A DNA stretch of 64,000 nt. Source: Nymphalis io. Its lineage: Eukaryota; Arthropoda; Insecta; Lepidoptera; Nymphalidae. The DNA lies in NCBI RefSeq assembly GCF_905147045.1, contig NC_065901.1:8742001-8806000 (forward strand). Direction: 5' to 3'. Made by a program: the position numbers and the translations under genes. The notes beneath the pieces were generated by a model, which did no database searches, was not told where the DNA came from, and worked only from the letters and a program-made list of their open reading frames with translations. The stretch's first letter is position 1, and each line of letters begins with the position of its first letter. This document shows positions 11,813 through 25,391 of this stretch, piece by piece.

Positions 11813-12835
11813 ACCTCTACATCTTATAGTATTCATCGAATATATATCATGCATTATATTTTCAAAAAAAATATAACAATAAAATAATGAGCCGTATTTC
11901 CGTTCATTATTTTATGCACTATGATTTAGCCCAAGCTATATATTCTCCGTCTTCAACATCCACATGGCTAAACGAAAGTAGACGTAATCTATATATCATT
12001 GTATCTAGGTAAGTGGAACTATAAACTACGTGGGTGGTAAACTTTACATAAAGTTGTAGAATGGTTTTCCCGCTCTACACATAAAACACCCAAAATCTCA
12101 ACGTGGTCGACTATGCTAGACTATTTGGCGTTATTTATGCAAAACTTTTACATACTACAAGTAAAGTTACACTTTGTATTAACATTTTCCATTGGCCTAT
12201 ATATGACATGGTATTGTCCTCGCTTCTAGAATTCATCTATGAAAAAGTATTGTTAACTTAGCTTAGCTAAGTACACAATTTTGCTATTTGGTTAGTATAC
12301 AATATACCACCTGAGCAGCCTAAGAATCCATTATCTTATTCGATTGTGACTGTTGAGAGATTTGTTAACTTAAAGAAAAAAAAAGTATACAATTTCAAAA
12401 ATCGCATTAGAAAATTGACAAAGCATTATTTTAGATAATTCATTAGTGGGAGCTGCTGAGTTTCATCCCGATAGGACTTCCATAATGTTTCGAGCAGCTG
12501 CTATTTTTCTAGGTTTTTCTTTCATTGTTATGAAATAATTCTCAACGTCCTTGCAAAAGTATTTTAGAATGTATTGATGTTAAATATTTTAATTAGAATT
12601 TTATTATGTATCTGGGATGACGCAATACTAAATAATGTAGAACAAAACTAATTAAATCATTATATTTATAGGTCAACACAATTAATAAACATATACTAAA
12701 CATTTTACATACCATTCAAATTAATCAATTTATTAATAGCCAATATTCATTGATTATAAAAAATCAACATTGATTTTAGTTGTAAATTGTAGTTTAAATA
12801 AGAAATGCTTATAGTAAAGAATGATAATAATGAAT

Positions 12836-13100
12836 TATGCAAATAAATAAGAGAGTGCCGGACCCAAGCCAACAGGCCTCACCGGCTTTTTTCTGATTGT
12901 TTTTTTTTTGTTTTATACCATAATGGCCGTTACAGCAACACTAGGCGAAGGGGAAATACTAGATTACGCTTTGAAAATTGAGTAATCTCGGGGCTCCAAA
13001 TGACGTTCATCTAAGGGTTCTATGAGATTGCATCTTGACTAAGGACGTCACCCATTGCCTCCTCACCTCACCTCACCGGCGCCTGCGGTTTTCTTTTATA
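12836..13100. other. Locally GC-richer block, possible old transposon fragment
   Basis: AGAGTGCCGGACCCAAGCCA, GGCCTCACCGGCTTTTTTCT, then AATCTCGGGGCTCCAAATGA and CCTCACCTCACCTCACCGGC stand out from AT-rich flanks. It has a T10 run in the middle. I cannot assign it to a family and find no second copy in the window. The minus-strand ORF 13068-13259 shows no recognisable protein. Confidence 0.3.
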
Positions 13101-13775
13101 TTTTCCTTGCAGAATATGCTTCGTACTGGAGAGATCATATGATACACTCGTAGCGTGATTGGTATACTTTTTCAAATATTTATCCATTTTATTATCACAT
13201 ATATGTGCGGTGCTATTCATTATACTAATAATAAATTTCAATAAGCACATTGCAGGCATGTGGCTTCTATGCGCGTAATATTATCACTTATATAGATGTC
13301 AGCGCCTTTATATTCTCAAGTTTAATGTATGAGTTTATTCAATAAAAAATATAAAGTCAGTTGAAAGTTGATATACATACAATGAAAGTAGGCCATTATT
13401 ATTTCCACGCGTATTCAAGACTCCTCTGCTACTAAAAGGCGAAAAGATTTTTTTTAAATAAAATTATAAATATAACCGACATGAGATTAATTTTTCAATA
13501 CATTTTAGAATGAACTACTAATATGTTAATAATTAATTGTTATGGAAATTGTCTGCATTATAATAAAAATATTTTAAAAAATATTATATATGTAATATAA
13601 TTATTATATACTTAACAATAATTCCGACACCAGATACGAATATTTGTTACAAGCTATGAAGTAAAAAGAATTAAAAACTTACCGACATATTTATTCAATG
13701 TTGGCATATACACTTTAAGTATAATTTTATGTATTAACTAGCTTTTGACAGTGACTTCGTACGCGTAGAAAATAG

Positions 13776-15474
13776 GATCAAGTATCTATACTTTGATTTT
13801 TGAAGAAACAGTTAAGAATTAAATAGCAATAAAATTGTCTTAGAAAGGATAAGTAACCAATGTTTATTTTTGTGCATCCTATCAAAAGTTCTGTTAGTTC
13901 TTGTGTTCTCTCTAAATGAACTCGCCAGAAGAACAACACATTTGCTTTTCTCTTGTAAATACTTATGATAAATTACCGACAAAATCTAATCATTAACTTA
14001 TATATTTCATAATTTCCTGATATTTTACACATGGAGTAATTATATAAATAATTTAATTTTATTTGAAATTTAAATAGAATGTAATGTTCCTTACTAAAAT
14101 CTATACTAATTTATTTTATTTATTTAAGTAAGCTAACATAACAAGATCGTTTGAACAGCTAATGCCGAGGTCTTTCTGCTTAAGGCGACTTGTTATTTAA
14201 CGGCAAGACAAATGCAGCTTCGTAAATCGGTACAAAGAAAAATGCCATGAAATAAAAGACATGTCCGACAATTCGTTCACATTTATACAGTTTAGATTCC
14301 CTTGAAAGTTTCAAAGATGATAGCGAACTCATTTTAATTTTTTTTTTCACTTGCTCTGAAGTCGTCGACTTTATTTACGTAAAATGATTAATAGTGACTT
14401 TTTTTTCGTCTTATATTGTAATATGCTGTTCAATTAAATAACTTTTTTTTTTCGAAACGGAACTTTTAAAATCGCTTCTTCTTTTGTTACTATTATTAAC
14501 TATTTGTATAAAATTTTATTACAATGCCATTTCGATTCTGACATAGCTATGAACCATCCTCTGCATAAATCAATTATGTATATAATGATCATCAACAGAT
14601 GTAATTATTATATATATTACAAGATCTCATTTCTTAATGTTCAAGTGAATCTTAATACCCAAGTTTGTAATTGTACCAATAATTTTAATGCAAGTCGCAC
14701 CCCGCTGACATTATCCATGTTTCCTAATGACGTCACGAGCTTCGAAAACGGGAGCTAGTTCATGAAACACAACCCATGAGGTAACATAGTGTAAATCATT
14801 ATACAAAAATTAAGCAGAATTTAATTTATTAATGTATTTTTTTCTCAGTCAATTTCATATAACATTTTTTTATTTAAAACCTTACTGTCATATTTTATAA
14901 TCTTAGCTATCCTTTATGTATTAAGAATGTACCTATTGTTTTTATTTTACTTATTCTAGTTCTTAGAGTAATCGTGGCTGCTAGGGTGACCCGAATTGAT
15001 ATGAAGTTAATCGCTATCGGATTTATTTTAATTTACATGAATTATTTTACCAATTAGTCGATATCAAATTAAAAAGTCATTTTTATTTACTTCATACAAA
15101 AAAAATCCATTAAAGTTACGACACGATTGAATAGTTTTATGAATATAAGCGAATATTTAATGTATTAGAAAGGAGTTTCTTAAAAATAAAATTCTTGTAT
15201 TGAGTGGACTTCTTAAGGTTCAAAGGCAATAAGTTTAAATGAAAGTCCTTTTAATGCAAGACTCGTATCGCGCACCGCACCTATACGGTTTTTATCAAAG
15301 TCTTCTCTTTCTCTAATTGTCTTCTTATAAAGCCTCGAACTTAAAAGCTTTTATTTATACTTCCTAATAAACTTATATTATAAAAATACGTGAAATTTAA
15401 TTACTCGGTAATATATATTTGATAGAAACAGTGCATTGAGATTCGATGACGACGACATTCCTGTGACGTCATTG
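13776..15474. other. Non-coding DNA
   Basis: AT-rich. Holds two of the perfect TGACGTCA sites (14728-14735 and 15464-15471). No credible gene. Confidence 0.55.
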
Positions 15475-15750
15475 TTTTTTTTTCTAATTATAATAAAGTT
15501 TGTGGCAAATGGACTACCTGATGGTAATAGTGGCCACTGGTACAGACCAATGTCTGTAAAAAATATATTAAGGATCCCTTTTATCGCCAATGCGCTATCA
15601 ACCTTCGGAACTACAATTTTATATTCTATGCGCATGTAGTACACTTGCTCACTAAACACGTTACAAAACAATACTAAACATTGCTGTTTTTCGGTAGAAT
15701 GTGTAAGTGGGTGATACCCAGACAGGCTTGAAAAAAGGTGTATCACCAAA
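15475..15750 (-). mobile_element. Old, diverged Metulj-like SINE, minus orientation
   Basis: It keeps ATGGACTACCTGATGGTAA, CGCCAATGCGCTATCAACCTT, TTGCTCACTAAAC, GCTGTTTTTCGGTAGAATG and AGTGGGTGATACCCAGACAG in family order. Many substitutions and small indels mark it as an old copy. The two ORFs that overlap it (about 15378-15764) are by-products of the repeat. Confidence 0.75.
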
Positions 15751-17954
15751 TTAAGATATATCAATATCTAAGTTCGATCATGAAATTTCAATTGATTTAA
15801 GCATAACGGAAACGTATAGCAATAATTCAATCAGTTCATATTAGCACTTGCATTGTTGCTCACAAACAAGCTTTGTTTTGAATTATGGAATATCATAACT
15901 AACAAGGAAAGAATAGGCATTAGGATATACATTCTGCGAGTTCATTAACGTATTTTCTTATACTTTAAGCACTAATAAAGTTTGAGTTTGATTTGAAAAA
16001 TTTCTGGTAAGTAAACATTTTATGACGGATATTATTTAATAATAATTTCGACGTTTTATATATCACACACTGCTTATATCGTGTAGATATAGATATTAAA
16101 AAGTTTCTCAATAAATGGCCCATCTGATGCAAATAAAATGTTTAAGCTTTAAGGACGGGTAGATTCAAGGATTAAAGGCTACTTATTTGGAGTCGCTCTC
16201 AAATTTAAGCGTTAGTTAAAATTGATTTTGAGTATGCGAAATTTTAAGTTAACGGTGTCTCAAATAATTGAGTTGCACTTAAATATTTGAGTGACGTTTC
16301 AGTATTCGGCCGTATGACGTTCAAACAAACGTACTTGCGAACTGTCTTTTTTCATAATATGAACATAGATTTTGATCTAAAATTTATAGTTATTTTCTCT
16401 GAATCAATGATTAGATTCGTTCAATGTATGCAATTCTTCTTTCATTTATTTCTCATATAAATATATAAGACTTGTTTTAATTACACATCTGCATACGTCA
16501 CAACAATTGTCATACTTTCGTGAACTCTCATTATACTCTCTTTTGCTTTCGGCACGTAACATGAAAACACATACAATGACATTTGTTCTATATTTTTGTG
16601 TAGCTGAGTCGTGTCAGCGTATATCACATTATTTCCCGTATTCAGTAGCCGTGACCCGAATCAAAGGTTAAATGAATATCAATGTTATGTTACGAGTTAT
16701 ATTTATTTTCTCTACATTTATGATATATTTTTTTAATATCGATCTTTAAAACTAGCAGAGGACTCACATTTTTTTTAATAATGAACGTTATTGCATTTTA
16801 CAAACACATTGTCAATTTTAATGAGTTATTTAAAAAAAAAGAATCTAAAATGTATGAAGTAAGACGCCATATTGAAAAATCAATACGAACTGTTTTTATT
16901 ATATTATTAAACTAATAAAACGTACTTATGATCTAGTGGTCTTACTTACTCGTATAAATATTGTTAGCAAGCAGTGATCTCTCTTTCTGTCATCATTGAT
17001 TTGACATTTGAAAGAAGAAGCAGCATTGTTTAACTATTCACTCCAATTTAATATTTTTTTTACAAAATCCTAATTTTTAATATTTTAAAATGTATCATCT
17101 TTTAAAAGAGATTTATTTCAGCTCATCTCGCGCAAGTTTCGATCCGATCTTGCCCTAACCTCGATTTGACTATCGTGGTATAGGATTAAAAGGCTTTTAG
17201 CTTCCATCCACATTTGGTTCGAACAATGCAAGTATTCATGCTATAAAGTCTAGCTTCGGTCGTTTTGTTTCTTGTACCGAGTTTTACTAAATTACTTTTT
17301 CATCCAGACAAAATAAATTATTTTACTTGAAACTACAATCACATGGTATGAGCGCTGGACGATCTCGGTTTCAAATAAAATATATACTTTGAAATAATTA
17401 TTATTGATACTGTATTTATATTCCAAGTGACGTGATGTGCGATAGCGCAATTGTGTTCATAGCCTTTCTATTACCTGAAATAGCCAAAAACTAAACAGTA
17501 TATTTATTGAAAACTTTCGATAACTATAGTACTAAAAATAAACAATGTTGAAATAGACGTTGAACTATAAATTGGTTGGCTTCATAAATAAACTACTTTT
17601 ACTACTCTGTCGTGTACAGAAATCGTTTTAGACTGTTTACCACTCAATTACACGCAAAGTTAATAAAATTTTCACCCCAAACAAAGAATATACAATCTTT
17701 ATACTGCTAACAGCAGGAGCCTGTTAACATTTTTTCTCCTTCGTTTGTAAGGCTATACAAAGTTAGTAAATTACGTAAAAAATTTAAGTTAATAGACATT
17801 TGGAATTTTTACCAACATCAAAAAAAAAGAGAATATTACTATATTTTGACAAAATTGGGAAAGGCTATGCTCAATAGACTGTCATCAGAATGTCAACTTT
17901 TAGTATTTTTTTTTATTTCTCAATAATTATTTCGATAATTAAAATTGTGTAATA
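15751..17954. other. Non-coding DNA
   Basis: AT-rich, with a faint SINE-tail scrap (AATGGCCCATCTGATGCAAA, about 16113). Nothing else recognised on either strand. Confidence 0.55.
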
Positions 17955-18165
17955 CAGTTTGTGACGAAAGTACTTCAAACTCTGCTATTCTAGCGTAATA
18001 TTAAAAATTATAAAAATATTTCAAAATTATTAGGTATTCTAAAAATAAATCTTGTGCTTTTGGTAAATCGCAAATAGCCATATTAACATATGAAGAGGCA
18101 ATTATTTTGTAATCACAGACATGCACTATAATTTCATTTATTTGTATTGATATAGATTAGTAACA
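17955..18165 (+). repeat. Interspersed repeat shared with 32955 and 6868
   Basis: Starts CAGTTTGTGACGAAAGTACT and ends GCAAATAGCCATATTAACAT, AAGAGGCAATTATTTTGTAA, ATTTCATTTATTTGTATTGA. The same start and end blocks occur at 32994-33215, and the end block at 6868-6965. Start-to-end length is about 210-230 bases, suggesting a non-autonomous element, possibly of the 'cggcttcg' family. Confidence 0.55.
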
Positions 18166-19158
18166 AAATAATGGCTTACTTACACTTTACAATTTAAACT
18201 AGCCCTATAACACGGTGTTCAAAAGAAGAACCTGAACAACAAATTGCTTGTTGGGTTGACTCTGACTTTTATTTTTAAAAAGATTTGCTTAAAAAATAAT
18301 ATTAACTAATATAAGATATTAGTTTAGACTTCATTCGCTATAACAATAGGTCACTTTCAATAATAGCTTTCTTACTTCATATTACTACTCTTTTCTATGT
18401 TTACACCAAAGTGGAAAGATAAAATGAAACCGACTAACAAATAAAATAATCTTAATTACGTTTTTTTATTCAAACGGTTAATATTTACTATAAACCCGCT
18501 AGATATAAATTCCATACTAATAAATATGCAGAATGTAATAAAGCCGTGAGATATGGGACAACCATATCATTAAGAGGATATACGCTTGCTTATATAACAC
18601 AAGATATATTTACTATCATCAATATAAATCAGGAGATGGTCGTTGACGTGACGTCACGGCGCTATATGTTCTCATTGTAAAGCAAGATAACGTTATGTAG
18701 CATAAAACGAGACAGCGCACAGAACACGCCTTAGATGAATGTATTATATCGTCTGACAAATTACAGAGACGAGATCTGTTATCGGAAACGAATTACGGGA
18801 ACGGTTTGGGTAAGAAACATACGATATTTCAATTAATATTTGTATTCATGACGATACAAACATAATACGTGGAATTGAAAACTTGCAATCAAACTACCAA
18901 ACTCAATCATAATGGAGAAAGATAAACTAAAGGCACAACAAGCGTGATTTGTTGTTTGTAGTGATTTGTTAACTTCAAGAAAGAAAGTATTACTTTATAA
19001 ATTTACTAAACATGGTGTATACTATATAACATTAGTATTTACAACAACGCTGTATCGATAAATAATTCGTTTTGAATATAATAATAATAATATTGGCTGC
19101 AGCCCGCGTTTTAGGTTTAAACTCTTCGAAAGAAGAGACACTTTAAAAGTTAAATAGA
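18166..19158. other. Non-coding DNA with a CRE-like site
   Basis: At 18644-18660 TGACGTGACGTCACGGC contains a perfect TGACGTCA plus an overlapping half site. The rest is AT-rich and unremarkable. Confidence 0.5.
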
Positions 19159-19417
19159 AATAATAATAATAATAATATCCTTCGACATTATTCACATACG
19201 GCCATCTGATCCCAAATTAAACAGAGCTTGTGCTATGGAAACCAGACAACTGATTACTACTTTTCTTTTGTAAATACATACTTATATAGATAATTATAAC
19301 TAGACTCAGTACAAACAGACATGTTCATGCACACAAATGTCTGTTCTGGGTGGAAATCGAACCCTCGAAATTCGGCGTGAAAGGCAAGTATCTACCAACC
19401 ACGCTAACCGGCTCGTC
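19159..19417 (-). mobile_element. (ATT)n-tailed SINE, full length, minus orientation
   Basis: Begins with (AAT)n, then ATCCTTCGACATTATTCACA and GGCCATCTGATCCCAAATTA. Its right end, read in reverse, is a tRNA-like head: CGAGCCGGTTAGCGTGGTTG (A box) and GAGGGTTCGATTTCCACC (B box GGTTCGATTTC). It is followed by a second short (AAT)n run. Confidence 0.75.
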
Positions 19418-20206
19418 TAATAATAATATTAAATTATTCAAATTTGAAATTGATCAATCGAATTCAATCAAGCTCTTACACGCGCATTTGAAGCGTCATT
19501 CTATAAGATTAAATAAATGGATAATTTACTAAACCGTCACCGAAGTTCGTAGATTCTACCAAGAAGAACCTTTGAAAGCTTAGTATTAACTCGTTTCTAC
19601 TAAATCATATTATTATACATGTTATTATACTGTCCATCCAAATCGAAGTAAATTACTCACTCAATTACCCTTAAAAATCCAAATAATATAATTGAACACA
19701 ATTTAACAAATTATTTATTCTTTTTTTTCAATGCTTGCTTTGCAAATTATTATTGTTAAAATATAATTTAAGTTTAATTACAGAGAAAATAAATAAAATT
19801 GTTATATTTAAATAAAATAATATCTCTACGAACAGACTGAAACTATTATTTAAATAATTTAATATGGTAACTAAAAGTTATTTTCAAGTAGGCTCTTCTA
19901 CGTTAATCATAAGCCTTTTAGAAAAAAAAATCCTTGTCTGTGGTAAGTTGGAAAGAACTACGTATATTAACTAAAGTTGTAACTAGAAAGTTCTAATGAG
20001 AGAGCATCTTTGTCCTACATTAAGCACTAGATTTATCGTGTTTTATTTACTTACTTAAGTGTAAATGCAAAGTTATATTTGTATTTTTGTTATAAAAGTT
20101 GTTGGGCGTATGATCGCAATCGTTAATCGGTAATGCAGAAACTGGGCTAAATAGATTTCAACAAAATTATAGTGTTAGGTAATACTAAACGTATCCTCAA
20201 CTCCTC

Positions 20207-20430
20207 CTTGGTGGGAGGGTTTGTGCAAGCCCGTCAGGGTTGGTAACATATTCTAACGCCAAACAGCTACACTTAGTATAGTTATGTTTCGCTTGGATTG
20301 GTGGTTGTGTTAGTATAACTATAGCCACAAAGAACATAACATCTTAATTCCCAAGGTTTGTGGAGCATTGGTGATATAAGGAATGATAAACGTTACTTAC
20401 GCGTTCGTTTACCTACCTATATTACAAATA
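20207..20430 (+). mobile_element. Old, deleted Metulj-like SINE
   Basis: Recognisable blocks are TTGGTGGGAGGGTTTGTGCA, ATATTCTAACGCCAAACAGC, CACAAAGAACATAACATCTT and CCCAAGGTTTGTGGAGCATT, ending in an A-rich tail. The GGTACCACCCACTC block is mostly lost and the 3' third is shortened. Confidence 0.65.
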
Positions 20431-21044
20431 AACAAACATTAATACTTTTTAACCAGATAAATAAACCTGTTTCCTAGAGATGCCCGTCGCATCCTCAATT
20501 TCAACAATCAACATATATCTACGGACAATCGCAAGCTGTTGATGATATTATAATAATAGTAACGTAACGTTAAGTGAAAATATTCAGCAAATAAGACGTA
20601 ACTGCTTTGATAAAACTTTCAGTTTCGCATATGATTACTTTGACTTTTAAATTGAGATTAAATTTTAAAACGTTCATAAACTTTTGTAATTGAAAATGAT
20701 ACGTTTTAACATTTAATATTAAAAACATTACTTAAACAATAAAGTATTGTTTACTTAGTGCAGAAGTCGAGTTTCTCTCAAATAATTAGAATCTTTATTA
20801 TACGTATACAAATATATATTGGTTTGTATAAATAAGTTTAATAAATAACAGATGCAAAAAACTAACAAAGTTAAACGATATTATTTTAGCGGGAATCTGA
20901 AACTGTTGGCCGTATTATTTATTTACATATTTTATTACTTGAGGTATAAACTTGAATAATTACACTGTAGGCAAAACTTTAAATGCTTTTCTTTAGTAAC
21001 TACTTCACCCTTTAAAAAGGCAAGTATAATAGAGACAACGAGGA

Positions 21045-21240
21045 AACCGCAATACAGAGGCGGTTATTGACTATAGATGTGCGGAACCCGAGCGGAAAGT
21101 GCCATGTTAGTATGGACACAGAACGGTGTGAATTATTCGGTCACCGCAATCGTAAGCGTTTTCAACCGCTTTGACTGAGTATAGGGCGTAACTTGCTTTT
21201 CACAAACATTAAACTTAGAACTGTGTCAAACCACGGACAC
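21045..21240. promoter_or_regulatory. Cluster of Runt/Runx-type motifs
   Basis: AACCGC occurs at 21045-21050, inverted as GCGGTT at 21060-21065, again at 21164-21169, ACCGCAA near 21144, and AACCAC at 21229-21234, followed by the E box CACGTG at about 21239. Five Runx-like sites in 190 bases of AT-rich DNA suggest an enhancer, but motifs this short occur by chance. Confidence 0.3.
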
Positions 21241-21785
21241 GTGACAAACCAGCGTGTATTTTGACAAGTAAAATTTAATGAGTAACTTCATTTTGTTCGG
21301 ACTGTACGTACTTAGATTCAGCAATTTGTCTGCCTGCAACTGAGCCCCAGTTAATTAACGATTGTGCTCGCTATTGAGCGTTTTTAGAGATCTGACTTTG
21401 CTTTTTTTCCATTGTTCAACTCTTCGATCTGCGTTGGATATTCTTTTGTATTATGTAACTACTGAGGGCTACGTGTTATACTTGAATAGTTTCATTAATT
21501 ATCAGTCAACTCCTATGTACATCACAGAGATTGATATAGTTAGAGTTATAGTTTTTTGATATAAAGTCATAGCGGCTTTTCATTGGTGTCTACAATCAAT
21601 TTAATTACTAAAATGTATAATATTGCATATTTTGAGAGCAAAGTAGCGTGGCAGTGGTGTATATTTACTTACAACATAATATTATAAAGTTGATAAGTTG
21701 TTTTTTTCAACGTGCTAAGGATCTAACAGTCCGATACGAAAATATATTATAACGTTATATCGTCCATTTATTTTGAAAGGTAAAA

Positions 21786-21843
21786 GATTGTAGAACATCT
21801 TTCAACGCGTGTTTTTACATGCGTTGAAAGATGTTATACTGTT
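21786..21843. repeat. Hairpin-forming inverted repeat, miRNA-precursor-like
   Basis: AACATCTTTCAACGCGTG (21794-21811) pairs with CATGCGTTGAAAGATGTT (21818-21835): 15 perfect pairs, then one G-T wobble and two more pairs, with a 6-base loop. Pairing continues outward to 21786/21843 with two mismatches and two G-T pairs. Confidence 0.8.
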
Positions 21844-23254
21844 ACGGATATATGGTTTTTCATATGAAGTAACTAGTTTGAAATATATATTAAGTTTGAA
21901 ATATATATACTTATTATATAATAATAGCTAAATAATCTTTCAAGAGGTTGATACTTTCGTAGATGTGTACAAATAAGTCAATTTGTCTATATATTTGTTG
22001 TTTTCAAAAATACTTTCCAAACGGAAACGGAAACGAAAAAATATTTATTAATTATTTTTTCCTAGTATATAAGGAAACCTAATACAAGCAGATATAACGT
22101 ATATGGAAATATACAAAATGTATCAAAGGCATTTATTATTTTAGGTCAAAGTAAAAACCGTAGTTATTCAACAATTCCTCACAATAAAGCTACCTCGTCA
22201 AAAGAGGTCACAAGGCTTTTCCTTGTTGTAATATATCCAAGGGATGCTTGAAGTAGTTGTACATTTTTAGTCATATCATATAATTGTATGATAATGTTAG
22301 ACAAAGTTTTACGGATTAAAGTTATCCGTAACTTAAGCCTACTAATAAAATGTAAGATAGCTTAGTTTTCGTTTTATTTCTGTTTTTTTTTATATATTTA
22401 TCTTTATTAAGTATTGCCATAAGCTTAGAATACACTTAGATTTTTTCACTCATCATTTCAAATTTATGAAATACTACTTATTTACCAGACATATTTCAAA
22501 GTTTCAAATTGATCGCAATAGGTCCTGAATACGACAGAGACTTATGGAAGCCGTCCTAAATAACGTAAGCCCGTTCCTCTAGAACTGTCGTGAATTCCAA
22601 ACTACTCAGGCTTATAATTTTAATTACTCAAACCATTCTTCTCGGTGGCGGGCCGGTCGACTTTCCCATTCTTATTACTGTGTGGCCGAGGAAGACCAGT
22701 TCACAAACGCATTTCGTGGGATCTAATTTTAGCATTATATATGAAACAAGGGAATATAATCGTTTTGTTATATACAATATTTGTTGTTATATATTTGTTA
22801 CGATCTCGTCAATATCATACTCATCTATATGTTCCTTTTTTTCGCGACATATATTTGTAATTTATAAATTTTAATACTATAATGTATACGATAAATGTAA
22901 GTATGAGGTTTTTTGTCCTTCTATGAATCAATTTATAAGACAAAAAATTACATATTTATTTAGATTATTATTATTATTTATAGATTCCATTAGTTTAAAA
23001 TAATGCATGTGATTAAGGAAAATATAAAATATAAATATAATAAAAAGAGATTGTCTGTATATATTTTTAGTAATAATATGATTAATCCACGAGTAGAATA
23101 AACTTTTGAAGTAATAGTATTATATTTTAATAAAACAACAGAAAACATACTTTAGCTATGAGATTATAACAAAATACGTTGGATGTAAAAACTTTTTTGA
23201 ATTTTTAAAAATAAGCAAAGTAAAGTTACAGTCAGGCTTGGTTTGCTTATTCCA

Positions 23255-23350
23255 TCACGCGGGCGGGTTTTCATTGCGGGTTGGTGAATACATATTATGC
23301 TGCAAAATTTCATTGAGGCTTTTCTCAAACTTAAGCACAAGCACATATAT
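23255..23350 (-). repeat. Degenerate tRNA-headed SINE body, minus orientation
   Basis: GCGGGTTGGTGAATACATAT and GCAAAATTTCATTGAGGCTT resemble the reverse complement of the SINE body ('gcgggttggtggaatacaca'). No head remains. Confidence 0.45.
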
Positions 23351-24184
23351 AATATATAAACTGATAAGCTTCGGATAAGATCAACTAAAATAAGCAAATT
23401 GTAATTAACTACCAAGAAATCAAAATAAAGGAAAGAAATATTTCAGGCAATTTCTAAACAAGAGTTCGTAGTTTGGAATCCACTTAGCATACTTGTCGAG
23501 TCGTTTCAACCAAGACCTGATCAATTGCTTCCATGTCACGCGACGGACTTCATTCATGCAATGCTTAATTAATTTGAATTTCAATGACTCCCACTAATAA
23601 CAATTCTGGACTCTATTGGATCGTATAATTCGGCAACACGGACACTGCTTATTGCAATTTATTTACTTACGATTTTAAGTTTAGAATATAAAAGTGTGCT
23701 TTACAAAAATAATAATAAATTTGATGTGTTATTTTATTATTTCTTAAAATGTATTTATTTAAAAACAGATCGTCATTTTTTTCTGACAGAATTCTAAATT
23801 TAAACGCATACATTTAATTTTTATACATATTAATAATTTAAAGAAAGATTCATTTTAATTATTATTGTCATATTCAAGTTATTTTTTAGACATGCGTCAT
23901 TTAGCACTATACATCTATACATTATGCTACCTTTATCTATAACAGTGAGAAAGACAGTGACTGACTAGAAGCAACTTTAACTAATCATATATATACCGGT
24001 TATATAGGAGATCTGCTTACGTTCACATAAATTACATTATGGCTGACACGAATGACAATCATGGGATTTGATTGTTGGTAAAATCTGTTAATACTATTCC
24101 TTTGTAATAATAAACTTTTTTGTTTTAATTAAATATTAATATTATTTTTTTCATACCACCACCTTCATATCCTATCTGTAATTA

Positions 24185-24322
24185 CTTACACCGTTGGTTG
24201 CCTGGAAGAGATCGCTATGTAGCGATAAGGTCGCCATAATTGTACATTTATTTAGGCAGTATACATGTTTTGTATTTTTCTCTTTGTGGTGTGGTGTACA
24301 ATAAAGTATAAAGTATAAACTT
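24185..24322 (+). mobile_element. LINE 3' tail
   Basis: GTTGCCTGGAAGAGATCGCT followed by TAGCGATAAGGTCGCC and GGTGTACAATAAAGTATAAA is a 3' end that I recognise from many lepidopteran non-LTR elements, where it includes the element's own AATAAA. No reverse transcriptase reading frame lies upstream, so it is a 5'-truncated insertion. Confidence 0.65.
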
Positions 24323-25391
24323 AACTTCAAAACGTTTAACATATAATAGTGTACAAAAAGACTCGTAGGTGTAACCTACACAGACACATGTTACAGATAT
24401 ACACAGTCGTAAAATTATTGTATTAAACCGCTATGCGTCTAGATATTAATTTTTCTAATCCTGTGGATATTGTTTCTTGATTTTGCAGTCATCATACTCA
24501 ATTGTTCGTTTTTTCATATAAATTATATATGAAAATAATTTGAAATCCGAAGAAAATTACATCACATCGTTTTGTAACAAAGTTAATACATTTTCGATCA
24601 TCATCATCATCAAGATCTGTAAATATAAAAACCTTATATCGTATTATACAAAAACAATTTTAGAAGTAGTTGTCGATATAAGGAACGTCCATACCAAGCT
24701 ATTCTATGGTTAATTTATAATCTAAGTTTTGAGTATAAAGGGATAAGTTTCGAGTTCATTTAATTAATTCTATTGAGTGGGTTTTCATCGAACCAAAATA
24801 TATCATCGAGCAAATACCATTAGCTATAATATTCGTAAAAAAACAATATTTAAGAAAATCGTTAATTAATTTCATGTTTTTATTTCTCTTACTTGTGAAT
24901 CTGTAAGTTATTATAAAGTAACATCAAAACAATCTAAACATTTTACCATAGTCACGCAAAACACGTCTGTAGTTATTCATTATTAAAAAAATATATATGT
25001 ACATACAAAGGGGTCATATTAACATTTATTCCATTTACATGAGTTAATATCATAACAATATTAGTATGTAACAATCTGTAAATAGCCCGAAAAACAATAG
25101 CCTTCTCGAATAAGGGTCAAATATTCGATGTTTATTGTACCACAATGCGTCGCAGTGGATAAATCTTTTTTATATTTTTCTCAGATTCATCGTATCCTGA
25201 CAATATTTTTCTTCGCAATGAGGACGTGAGCCGCATTGTATATCAATCCACTAAGCAATTATTTTTGTGTATGTAGATGTATAAATAACAAGCTCCACTA
25301 CTAATTAATTTATAATACATTATTCGGAATATAAAATAAAGTAAGAATTTTAAAGTGTTTATTTTAATAATTTAGTAAATGTGTTAGTACT

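Larger units (their letters stand above)
20431..24184. other. Non-coding DNA
   Basis: Contains the Runx-like cluster, the 21.8 kb hairpin and the SINE scrap at 23255. ORFs at 21362, 22590 and 22645 are short, overlap in several frames and show no domain. A GC-richer spot lies at 22643-22725 (GGTGGCGGGCCGGTCGAC). Confidence 0.5.

Noticed and set aside
22020..22038. GGAAACGGAAACGAAA resembling a vertebrate interferon-response element
   Set aside because: To my knowledge insects lack the matching IRF system, and a short (GGAAAC)n tandem explains it.
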